DNA of 6,872 bases, taken from an uncultured Prevotella sp. (GTDB taxonomy: Bacteria > Bacteroidota > Bacteroidia > Bacteroidales > Bacteroidaceae). Shown here in pieces: positions 1 through 6,816 of this stretch. The position numbers and the translations under genes are program-made. The stretch covers positions 1-6,872 of the forward strand of contig USFX01000151.1 of assembly GCA_900553965.1 (NCBI GenBank). The letters are read 5' to 3'. The notes below the pieces were generated by a model. The model saw only the letters and a program-made list of their open reading frames with translations. It was not told where the DNA came from and made no database searches. Position 1 is the first letter of the stretch. Each line of letters begins with the position of its first letter.

Positions 1-333
1 ATACCAGATATTGATTCTGTCGACTCTGTTGTCTACATCAACTACTATAAAAGAGGCAGCAGAATGGTTATTACGAATCATGATACAATAAAAGAAATAG
101 CGAATATAATTAATGATGGTGATAAGAAGTGTTGGTTTTTCATCATTGCGACACCATTGTTCGAGCAAGGACTATCCTTTTATTATAAAGATACAATAAT
201 AACTATTGATATCGCCGGTCGGTTACTTCGAACCGATGACAATAAATTATATGAATTGCCTGACAACATTGACAATTTAGGTCGTAAATATTTTAAGAAG
301 CCGCATATCAAAAAGCGGCCTGATTTGTTATAA
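1..333 (+). CDS. Partial unrecognised protein, C-terminal part (gene runs in from left edge)
   Basis: The reading frame is open from base 1 to a TAA at 331-333, about 110 residues. A Met at base 64 could serve as a start (AGAGG lies 8-10 bases before it), giving 89 residues. However, the upstream codons read like normal protein (IDSVDSVVYINYYKRGSR), so I think the gene begins outside the window and the Met is internal. The visible part alternates beta-strand-like and charged stretches (VVYINYYKRG, MVITNHDTIKEIANIIN, LSFYYKDTIITIDIAGRLL), which suggests a small beta-rich domain. I see no membrane segment, catalytic motif or recognised family, and assign no function. It is clearly more AT-rich than the genes downstream, which suggests acquired DNA. 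It sits 27 bases upstream of an XRE antitoxin remnant on the same strand, but it does not show a RelE/HigB toxin pattern that I can recognise. Confidence 0.6.
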   Translation: MPDIDSVDSVVYINYYKRGSRMVITNHDTIKEIANIINDGDKKCWFFIIATPLFEQGLSFYYKDTIITIDIAGRLLRTDDNKLYELPDNIDNLGRKYFKKPHIKKRPDLL

Positions 334-360
334 AAGCGTTGAAAATAAAAGAAGCATATT

Positions 361-666
361 ATGCAGACAAACAATCATCAAATCACTGACTACGACATCG
401 TCCTTGACCAAAAATTTGGCAAGGAGGGAACTCCGGAGCGTATCAAGGCTGAAGAGGACGCTCTTTCTTTCTATTCCGGTCAGATACTGCTTGATGCACG
501 CAAATAGGCAAAAGTGACCCAATCAGAGCTGGCAAGACGAATCAACTCCACCAAATCATATATCTCAAAGGTTGAGAATGGAGCTATCATTCCAAGCGTC
601 GGTGCGTTCTATCGCATCATCAACGCACTTGGAATGAGGGTGGAGGTCGTGAAACCGATATATTGA
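361..666 (+). pseudogene. HigA-like XRE antitoxin, interrupted by in-frame TAG
   Basis: Reading from ATG 361 gives 48 codons, a TAG at 505-507, then 52 more codons in the same frame to TGA 664-666. The whole 101-codon frame matches the layout of Bacteroidota HigA-type antitoxins: an N-terminal stretch with KFGKEGTPER and a Phe/Tyr-rich helix, then LLDARK-stop-AKVTQSELARRI, STKSYISKVENG and a C-terminal IINALGMRVEVV. The HTH (roughly codons 46-85) is intact on both sides of the stop. Family members have a sense codon here (from memory of the family), and CAG, GAG or AAG to TAG is a single base change. The simplest reading is a recent nonsense mutation. Alternatives are a sequencing error, amber suppression, or reinitiation at GTG 514, which would give a 50-residue fragment lacking helix 1 of the HTH. 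No toxin partner is recognisable beside it. Family call is firm; broken state is firm as sequence but not as biology. Confidence 0.8.
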
Positions 667-695
667 ATCAGTCAGATTCCGCAGCCCCTCTGCGC

Positions 696-1502
696 TCACT
701 CCCTGTATTCCGTCGGGTTCATGCCCAGATTCCGCTGCACGTAGCGGCTGAAATAGGCGGGCGACGAGAAGCCGAACATGTCGGAGATGCGGACGAAGGT
801 GAGCGACTTGTCCCGCAAAAGGCGGGCAATGTCAAGGGAGGTGTAGCGGTTTATCCAGTAGTTGGCCGAATAGCCGCTGACTTTCTTTGACACCTCGGAA
901 AGATATTTTGGCGTCACGCAGAGGCAGTCGGCATAATAAGCCACCTCACGGTTCTTGCGGTATTCACCGTTTTCGAGCATGGTGAGGAAACGGTTCATGA
1001 TGGAGGCGTTTTGCGTCGAGACATCAGCCGTTCCGTAAAGATGGGAGTGAAAGTCGAAGAAATCAATGATGAGCATCTGGATTGCGGCTATGAGCGTATC
1101 GCGGTAGAAATGGTGATCCGTGGCGCGAAGCCGGCGCTCCACCATCTGAAAGTCATGACGACAGGCCTCCTGCTGCTCCAGCGTAAGGTGCATCACGGGA
1201 TTGAGAAACAGGGCGAGCTGACCCTTCATGCCGTAGTTGCTCTGCGGCGTGCTGAGCTCAATGAAGCCGGGAGTGACATATATCACCGTCACTTCAAAAT
1301 CGTCCGACGGCTCGATGCGGTCCAACAGCCTTGCCTTACGCACAATCATCAAGTCGCCGCTGCACATCCCGAACTCCTGACCGTTGAACAGGAAGCGGCA
1401 CGAACCGCCCGTACAGAAAGCATGCGCCAGATAGTCGGCACGAACCTCTTCGCCCAATCCTTCGAACGAATGGGATATTATCACGTTGTCTGTTATCTCC
1501 AT
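696..1502 (-). CDS. AraC-family transcriptional regulator
   Basis: The longest frame starts at 1550 (284 residues), but a Bacteroidota -7 box (TATCTTTG on the minus strand, 1531-1538) lies inside that extension. I therefore choose the second Met at 1502, giving 268 residues beginning MEITDNVIISHSFEG. In this numbering residues 1-150 form a cupin-like sensing domain of AraC type (FLFNGQEFGMCSGDLMIVRK). Residues about 168-268 form the double-HTH DNA-binding domain: helix-turn-helix one around REVAYYADCLCVTPKYLSEV, and helix-turn-helix two around VRISDMFGFSSPAYFSRYVQR, ending in the family signature LGMNPTEYR. It is cytoplasmic; the ligand is not predictable. No catabolic or efflux gene sits beside it to suggest a target. 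It converges on the broken antitoxin gene with 29 bases between stops, and I see no good terminator there. It is monocistronic as far as can be seen. Family confidence is high; start choice moderate. Confidence 0.9.
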   Translation of the reverse strand: MEITDNVIISHSFEGLGEEVRADYLAHAFCTGGSCRFLFNGQEFGMCSGDLMIVRKARLLDRIEPSDDFEVTVIYVTPGFIELSTPQSNYGMKGQLALFLNPVMHLTLEQQEACRHDFQMVERRLRATDHHFYRDTLIAAIQMLIIDFFDFHSHLYGTADVSTQNASIMNRFLTMLENGEYRKNREVAYYADCLCVTPKYLSEVSKKVSGYSANYWINRYTSLDIARLLRDKSLTFVRISDMFGFSSPAYFSRYVQRNLGMNPTEYRE

Positions 1503-1530
1503 CGGCTTCTTTTTCAAATAAGTATCCTTG

Positions 1531-1563
1531 CAAAGATACGGAGATTTCATGACTTAACCGCAA
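1531..1563 (-). promoter_or_regulatory. Bacteroidota-type promoter of the AraC-family gene
   Basis: On the minus strand TATCTTTG (plus 1531-1538) matches the TAnnTTTG -7 consensus of Bacteroidota sigma-ABfr promoters. A TTG (plus 1561-1563) lies 22 bases upstream and can serve as the -33 element. Transcription would begin shortly before the Met at 1502, leaving a leader of about 20-25 bases with an A-rich AAAAAGAAG upstream of that Met. The position excludes the longer start at 1550. The -33 spacing is slightly long. Confidence 0.65.
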
Positions 1564-1630
1564 CGCCGCTATAAAGTTTTTAGTTTATTTTAGAAGAATG
1601 GCAACAAATATACCGGACACCAATGAAATC

Positions 1631-1751
1631 ATAAGTATGTTGTAACAATTAGTTTATACTTTGAACACGGAGACGCAGAGTAATATTGTCCTCTGTGTCT
1701 CCGTGTCTCCGTGTTCAAACAAACTTATTGTAATAATGAATACTTACTTAT
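1631..1751. repeat. Large imperfect palindrome built on a dispersed intergenic repeat
   Basis: The core is a perfect 15-bp inverted repeat, TTTGAACACGGAGAC at 1660-1674 against GTCTCCGTGTTCAAA at 1705-1719, with CAGAG/CTCTG also pairing inside it. The right arm carries two tandem copies of TGTCTCCG (1696-1711), one more than the left arm. Outside the core, 1640-1655 and the complement of 1721-1736 match at 13 of 16 positions, and ATAAGTA at 1631-1637 pairs with TACTTAT at 1745-1751. The 16-mer CCTCTGTGTCTCCGTG (1690-1705) recurs exactly at 4145-4160. This whole 265-base gap between the lipoprotein and AraC-type genes contains only this element, the terminator and the AraC promoter. A MITE-like remnant or an RNA-level hairpin repeat are both possible. 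Confidence 0.75.
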
Positions 1752-1772
1752 ATAAATATGTGTCAGAGAAAA

Positions 1773-1808
1773 GTTTTTCCCCGTTTCAAATTGCAAACGG
1801 GGAAAAAC
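1773..1808 (-). terminator. Intrinsic terminator of the repressor-protease-lipoprotein operon
   Basis: A perfect 14-bp inverted repeat, GTTTTTCCCCGTTT at 1773-1786 and AAACGGGGAAAAAC at 1795-1808, encloses an 8-base loop. Read on the minus strand it begins 8 bases after the lipoprotein stop codon and is followed by TTTTCTCT, a usable U tract. On the plus strand no U tract follows, so it serves the minus-strand operon. Confidence 0.85.
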
Positions 1809-1815
1809 CATACGG

Positions 1816-2523
1816 TCACTCTATTATCCGAGTCTTGTGAAATTTGTAGACGGCCTGGTTGGCCTGAAGCACCGACACGGGCATGTTGCGCAGATGAATG
1901 CCACCGCCCCACCCCAGGCCGTTGAGCACATTGTCAGTGATATTGCCATCGATGATGTTTATCTCGGTGCACTCTTTGGGCAGGGGCGGATAGACGCTGA
2001 ATTGGCTTATCCATTCGCCCGAGACACCTTTTATGTTGTAGCTCGTGTCAACAGGACAGCCGTCGTATGAACCCGTGATATAATACTTCTTGCCTGTGCG
2101 GCAATCCTGAATATAGCTCGTTGACGACTGCTGAAAGTAATGCAGGTCCCACTGCAGCTGGGACAGACCGGCCACAACGGTACATTCCTTAGTACACCAG
2201 ATGGCCACGGTCTTTTCCGGAGTGGTGTTCTTGGGCGGAATCACGGCCGTCTCGTTGCCATATACGGGGAACGTGTGCTTGTCCTGCGGATTGTACACTG
2301 GCGACTTGCTGATTAGCGACGGACGTGGGACATCCGGCAGCGATTCGTCATAGCTGATTCGCGCGGTTGACTTCGTGGCCTTTGCGCCGGCGTTCTTCTT
2401 CGTTCCGGACACAAGTCTCGTGATGTCCTCCGTATTGTTGCCGTCGCCGACAATATAGTAACGGTTTACGGTGCATGACGCCATTATTAGGCAGCCAAGC
2501 AAAAAGATGGTGGTTCTGTTCAT
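1816..2523 (-). CDS. Putative lipoprotein sharing a domain with the upstream M56 protease
   Basis: 235 residues. The N-terminus has a short hydrophobic signal segment (residues 5-16) ending in MASC, a plausible lipobox with Cys17 as the lipidated residue, so the protein is probably anchored in the envelope. Residues 25-80 are a polar linker. Residues about 85-213 form a domain that visibly parallels the C-terminus (385-506) of the protease encoded just upstream. Shared elements in order are PVY with a nearby Glu, E-x-T plus hydrophobics, an Ile-x-Asp-x-x-Thr-Gly element followed by Tyr, then G-V/M-x-G, PPLP (179-182), and a final I-x-L-R/K segment. The domain carries several Cys residues (110, 114, 141, 156, 185) not matched in the protease, so disulfides are possible. 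The start overlaps the protease stop as ATGA with GAGGAG just upstream, implying translational coupling. I do not recognise a named family. A role as sensor partner or modulator of the protease is inference. Confidence 0.85.
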   Translation of the reverse strand: MNRTTIFLLGCLIMASCTVNRYYIVGDGNNTEDITRLVSGTKKNAGAKATKSTARISYDESLPDVPRPSLISKSPVYNPQDKHTFPVYGNETAVIPPKNTTPEKTVAIWCTKECTVVAGLSQLQWDLHYFQQSSTSYIQDCRTGKKYYITGSYDGCPVDTSYNIKGVSGEWISQFSVYPPLPKECTEINIIDGNITDNVLNGLGWGGGIHLRNMPVSVLQANQAVYKFHKTRIIE

Positions 2524-4049
2524 TGCTCCTCGATGTCTTTGAGTTTTATATTGTGGTTATTTGTGTTGATCCAACTTGCCAGATGCCAGAAACGGATATA
2601 CCTTACGTTGTCAGGCAGGGGCGGAAACTCAAGCGTCACAGTCCATGTCTTGCCTTTCATGCCGCTGACATAAAAGCCTTTTCCGCCGAAAGCCACTGCG
2701 TTGTCCATGACACGGCGCACCTTGTAGTGGTCGCCCGTCTCCACGTCTTCTATGAAAGTCTGGTTCTCACTGCCGCCAATCTTAAACCATTCCCTGTCCT
2801 TTTTGCATGTGGCAGCCAGCATGACGAGCGTGTTCTCCGCGTTACGCTTTACCGCCAGACCGCCGAAGCGTTTGCGCTCACCGGCATAAACAGGCAGATT
2901 GCTGTATGTGGGCGCCTCGTCATCCTGCTGCGACAACTGCCTGAGGTCGGCGGCTGTCTCCTGCTCCGGGAGCACGGCAGCGTCTGTGGCGGCAGGTTCG
3001 CTGTTCAACGCCTCGTCGGAAGGGGCTAGAATTTCGGATGCCGTCTCTTCCGCCGTCACGGCATCAATTCGCGGTTCGGCCGCCGCCACTGAGCTCTTCG
3101 GCAGGAGCGGTATCTGCTCCACAACTCGGGTTACTGACTTCGCCACCTTGGCTTCGGACGCGGTGATGGCGGTTTGAATCTTCTCGATGGCCTGCGGGCG
3201 GGCAAAAGCGGCCACGGTGATTGCGGCCACAGGTATGGCACACAGTCCCTTGAGCATCATCCACCGGCTTGACTCCTTGTGATACATCATTATAAATCTA
3301 CGTTTTAGTGAATTATGGTTGAGACTGTTGGTGAGCGGATGCAGACGTATGCCCACAGCCTTTCTCACGAGCAATCTCTGATATTCTTTTGCATCGATGC
3401 CCCGGTCGATTACGGCGCGGTCGGCTTCAAACTCATGCACGGCCTTCAGGTCGCGGCCGAGAAACCAAATGAAGGGGTTGAACCACTGCACGATCTTCAT
3501 CACCTCAAGAAGCATCAGGTCGAAGGTGTGGCCGAGACGGATGTGCTCCTGCTCGTGGGTGAGAATATAGTCGCGGTTGGTCTCGTAGTCATCGACCGAC
3601 ATTACGATAAACTTCATCACGCTGAACGGCGCCATATTGCCGGGAGACAGAACTACGGTGTTGCCGCAATTGTCCGTGTGACGCAGACCGCCGCAAAGAA
3701 GACGCCCCACAGCGACAAGGCCGATAACGAACCTGACACACATCACAACGACTCCGGCAATATATCCGATGATGACGCAGTCGGTCCAGCCGAACGGTAT
3801 TTCGCGCTGCACTTCCGGACTTTCAGGGGATGCGACGGGCTGGAAATCCATCTCCATCTCCCACAGCCGCTCATTGATGACGGTAGGTTCGGCGGTGGTA
3901 AGATGAATCAACGGCACAACAAGCGACGCCACCATTATGCCGACGAGCATGACGCGGTTGAAGCGATGGAGCGTCTCTTTGCTCAGGAAAGCGAAGAAGC
4001 AGACGTAAAGCAGTGCCAGGGTTATGGCGGATTTGAATATGAAAATCAT
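2520..4049 (-). CDS. BlaR1/MecR1-like M56 membrane metalloprotease, non-penicillin sensor
   Basis: 509 residues. Predicted membrane segments lie at about 3-21, 33-53, 90-118 and 264-284, the BlaR1 topology with the protease domain on the cytoplasmic side between segments three and four. The zinc motif HEQEH is at 165-169, and HEFEAD at 205-210 supplies the expected third ligand Glu. Both are intact, so an active M56 gluzincin is likely. After the last membrane segment comes an Ala/Glu/Pro-rich linker (about 286-380) and a C-terminal periplasmic region (385-509). That region contains no penicillin-binding SxxK/KTG sensor and resembles the adjacent lipoprotein, including the PPLP motif at 476-479. 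By family knowledge, signal binding outside activates proteolysis that relieves a BlaI-type repressor; such a repressor gene lies 145 bases upstream on the same strand. No TAnnTTTG box precedes this start, so it is probably co-transcribed with the repressor. The signal is unknown. Confidence 0.92.
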   Translation of the reverse strand: MIFIFKSAITLALLYVCFFAFLSKETLHRFNRVMLVGIMVASLVVPLIHLTTAEPTVINERLWEMEMDFQPVASPESPEVQREIPFGWTDCVIIGYIAGVVVMCVRFVIGLVAVGRLLCGGLRHTDNCGNTVVLSPGNMAPFSVMKFIVMSVDDYETNRDYILTHEQEHIRLGHTFDLMLLEVMKIVQWFNPFIWFLGRDLKAVHEFEADRAVIDRGIDAKEYQRLLVRKAVGIRLHPLTNSLNHNSLKRRFIMMYHKESSRWMMLKGLCAIPVAAITVAAFARPQAIEKIQTAITASEAKVAKSVTRVVEQIPLLPKSSVAAAEPRIDAVTAEETASEILAPSDEALNSEPAATDAAVLPEQETAADLRQLSQQDDEAPTYSNLPVYAGERKRFGGLAVKRNAENTLVMLAATCKKDREWFKIGGSENQTFIEDVETGDHYKVRRVMDNAVAFGGKGFYVSGMKGKTWTVTLEFPPLPDNVRYIRFWHLASWINTNNHNIKLKDIEEQ

Positions 4050-4077
4050 TTTTGTTAGTAGTTATTTTATAATTTAA

Positions 4078-4113
4078 AGGAGTTAAAGAAGTTAGAGGAG
4101 TTAGAGGAGTAAA
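4078..4113. repeat. Four tandem 9-bp repeats between repressor and protease genes
   Basis: Consecutive units AGGAGTTAA, AGAAGTTAG, AGGAGTTAG and AGGAGTAAA occupy 4078-4113, each differing from AGGAGTTAG by at most two bases. On the minus (transcribed) strand this is a pyrimidine-rich CTAACTCCT run, 29 bases upstream of the protease ATG. Such a slippage-prone tract could vary in copy number. No function is evident. Confidence 0.8.
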
Positions 4114-4144
4114 AGACAATAGCGGCATAAAGGATGGCTAAAAA

Positions 4145-4193
4145 CCTCTGTGTCTCCGTGCCTCTGTGTTCCAAAAATCTTTGCGTCTTTGCG
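4145..4193. repeat. Second copy of the CTCTGTGTCTCCGTG dispersed repeat
   Basis: CCTCTGTGTCTCCGTG at 4145-4160 is identical to 1690-1705 and in the same orientation. A related CCTCTGTGTT (4161-4170) and two tandem copies of TCTTTGCG (4178-4193) follow. Repeats of this CTCTGTGTCTCCGTG / CTTTGCGTCTTTGCG style are familiar from intergenic regions of many genomes. This copy ends one base before the repressor stop codon (TTA on plus at 4195-4197), so it occupies the space between repressor and protease genes within one operon. Confidence 0.75.
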
Positions 4194-4194
4194 T

Positions 4195-4605
4195 TTAATA
4201 TTCGGTGGCATCGGAGGTGGCCGGTTTCCTTATCATATTGATAATCTCCTCCAGATCTTCATCGGAAATATCCTCCTCTCTGGCAAAGAAGCTGAACATG
4301 GCTTTCATGGAGTTGCCGAACATTGTCGACTTCACTTCCTTCATAAACTGCGACGTGTACTTCTGCCGTGTGATGAGGGGAAAGAACAGGAAGGTGTTGT
4401 TGCCCTGCTCCGCCTTACGGTGGTCGATGAAGCCCTTGCAGGTCAGTATGCGCAGAAATGTGGCTATCGTCGAATAGGCCGGCTTCGGCGTGGGATATTT
4501 ATCAATAATGTTGTGGGTGCTCATCGCACTTCCGTTGTCCCAGAGAATGTTCATTATCTCCATCTCTGCACGGGTGAGTGTCCATTCTTTTCCGTTGCGT
4601 CTCAT
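4195..4605 (-). CDS. BlaI/MecI/CopY-family transcriptional repressor
   Basis: 136 residues, within the usual 120-140 for the family. An N-terminal winged helix (about 8-78) shows LTRAEMEIMNILWDNG, then the recognition-helix region PAYSTIATFLRILTCKGFI, then a wing ending TFLFFPLI. The C-terminal part (about 80-125) is the helical dimerisation domain. Aligning by eye with remembered S. aureus BlaI, the BlaR1-dependent cleavage point Asn-Phe falls at F106-F107 in SFFAREED; this is inference. The protein should bind DNA as a dimer and repress its own operon, being inactivated when the neighbouring M56 protease fires. It is the first gene of the minus-strand operon, with a good promoter about 50 bases upstream and a dyad overlapping that promoter. 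It may also control genes elsewhere; no resistance gene is nearby. A CopY-like metal-responsive role is less likely because no C-terminal CxC motif is present. Confidence 0.93.
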   Translation of the reverse strand: MRRNGKEWTLTRAEMEIMNILWDNGSAMSTHNIIDKYPTPKPAYSTIATFLRILTCKGFIDHRKAEQGNNTFLFFPLITRQKYTSQFMKEVKSTMFGNSMKAMFSFFAREEDISDEDLEEIINMIRKPATSDATEY

Positions 4606-4646
4606 GCTTATCTAATGTTTTAGTCGGGCAATTTAATTTTTTAAAT

Positions 4647-4677
4647 TCACTGCGCAAATGTACTCGAAAAGCAGTGA
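4647..4677. promoter_or_regulatory. Candidate repressor operator overlapping the promoter
   Basis: TCACTGC at 4647-4653 and GCAGTGA at 4671-4677 form a perfect 7-bp inverted repeat with 17 bases between. The dyad brackets the -7 box (4655-4662), so a bound dimer would block the promoter. A TGTA half-site (4659-4662), as in classical BlaI/MecI operators, lies at the centre. Assignment to the adjacent BlaI-like protein is inference. Confidence 0.45.
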
Positions 4678-4687
4678 TGCCGCAAAA
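4655..4687 (-). promoter_or_regulatory. Promoter of the repressor-protease-lipoprotein operon
   Basis: On the minus strand TACATTTG (plus 4655-4662) fits the Bacteroidota TAnnTTTG -7 element, and TTTTG (plus 4683-4687) lies 20 bases upstream as the -33 element. The expected leader is about 40-45 bases. It contains an AT-only hairpin, AATTTAA-TTTT-TTAAATT (4630-4647), of doubtful significance. This is among the best-formed promoters in the window. Confidence 0.75.
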
Positions 4688-4886
4688 GAATGACAAGAAA
4701 AAAGACCTCAAAGCATAATATTTAACCTTTATTGTTAGATAACGCCGCCGTTTTTTTAGATGTTAAGACAGGACGGAACCGCTATCTGCCTCCATCCGTC
4801 CCGTTCCGGACGTACGTGTCAGCATCTCCCGAAATATGGACAAAACCAACCGCACTTATCGTATGCCCACAGTCAGCTTCTCTGAC

Positions 4887-4894
4887 TATCTTTG
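4887..4894 (+). promoter_or_regulatory. Possible upstream -7 box reading toward the ABC-F gene
   Basis: TATCTTTG fits TAnnTTTG on the plus strand, but no TTG or TTTG stands 19-23 bases before it, so the evidence is weak. If used, it would place the three palindromes in a transcript leader of about 230 bases. Confidence 0.25.
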
Positions 4895-4934
4895 CACCGT
4901 CAACAGATGTTCCGGCACGTGAGGGTTTGAATCT

Positions 4935-4997
4935 GTTACACTGCCCATGTAACGTTGTGACGCGGGCCGCGTAACACTGTTACTTGGCCCAAGTAAC
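4935..4997. repeat. Array of three 19-bp palindromes with exact 22-bp spacing
   Basis: Units start at 4935, 4957 and 4979: GTTACACTGCCCATGTAAC, GTGACGCGGGCCGCGTAAC and GTTACTTGGCCCAAGTAAC. All have the form GTnAC-N9-GTAAC, are 19 bases long, and are separated by 3-base spacers (GTT, ACT). Around a single central base, 7, 8 and 9 of the 9 arm positions pair respectively. The inner arms differ between units (A/T, GCGG/CCGC, TTGG/CCAA) yet still pair, as expected if the symmetry itself is kept by selection. The 22-bp period is about two helical turns, so protein dimers would sit on one face of the DNA. The array lies about 90 bp upstream of the ABC-F -7 box. It could equally be an interspersed repeat or, if transcribed, three small hairpins. 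Confidence 0.85.
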
Positions 4998-5060
4998 AAC
5001 AGCAAATGTCCCTAAATGTCAAATGAGCCGAACACCAACAAATCAGCTTTATAGGCTTTT

Positions 5061-5094
5061 TTTTCGTTTATTCAAATGATTTTAAGTAACTTTG
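5061..5094 (+). promoter_or_regulatory. Bacteroidota-type promoter of the ABC-F gene
   Basis: TAACTTTG at 5087-5094 matches TAnnTTTG. TTTTCG at 5061-5066, the end of a T-rich run (5057-5064), is 20 bases upstream and may act as an imperfect -33 element. Transcription would start about 30 bases before ATG 5131, with an AT-rich leader. Confidence 0.65.
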
Positions 5095-5111
5095 CAGCCG
5101 CAATTTAATAT

Positions 5112-6744
<1,633 letters not shown>

Positions 6745-6750
6745 GAAATT

Positions 6751-6816
6751 ATGAATTACGAGTTATGAATTATGAGTTGTCGGCTGCGCCGATGTTGAAT
6801 TATTGAATTACGAATT
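6751..6816. repeat. AT-rich 14-bp tandem repeats with a small GC hairpin
   Basis: ATGAATTACGAGTT (6751-6764) is followed directly by ATGAATTATGAGTT (6765-6778), and a third, looser copy TTGAATTACGAATT lies at 6803-6816. Between them is the hairpin TCGGC-TGC-GCCGA (6780-6792). It starts 6 bases after the ABC-F stop. This resembles REP-like intergenic elements common in Prevotella-type genomes (from memory). It lacks a U tract, so it is a poor terminator. Confidence 0.65.

Larger units (their letters stand above)
4688..5060. other. Gene-free divergent intergenic region
   Basis: About 370 bases separate the leftward repressor promoter from the rightward ABC-F promoter. An 80-codon plus-strand frame (4732-4974) has no ribosome binding site or protein-like composition, and runs through the palindrome array, so I do not call it a gene. 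Visible structure: a 7-bp inverted repeat GGACGGA (4771-4777) / TCCGTCC (4795-4801), the 8-bp palindrome ACGTACGT (4810-4817), a promoter-like TATCTTTG (4887-4894), CACGTG (4916-4921), and the three-palindrome array at 4935-4997. No tRNA or recognised riboswitch was seen. Confidence 0.7.

Noticed and set aside
300..319. GCCGC/GCGGC hairpin near the end of the first gene as a terminator
   Set aside because: Only a 5-bp stem with a 10-base loop, inside coding sequence, and the following bases are not a clean U tract.
666..680. GAATC-AGTCA-GATTC hairpin between the convergent antitoxin and AraC genes
   Set aside because: Five AT-rich pairs with no U tract; too weak to call a terminator.
3315..4058. 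247-codon plus-strand frame opposite the M56 protease
   Set aside because: Antisense shadow; the minus strand carries the zinc motif, membrane segments and operon context.
4630..4647. AT-only hairpin in the repressor leader as a regulatory structure
   Set aside because: All A-U pairs with a 4-base loop; such runs are expected by chance in AT-rich leaders.
4732..4974. 80-codon plus-strand open frame in the intergenic region
   Set aside because: No ribosome binding site, unnatural composition, and it runs through the first palindromes of the array; most likely chance.
4935..4997. CRISPR array
   Set aside because: The repeated units are palindromes with only 3-base spacers, so there are no spacers of CRISPR size and no cas genes.
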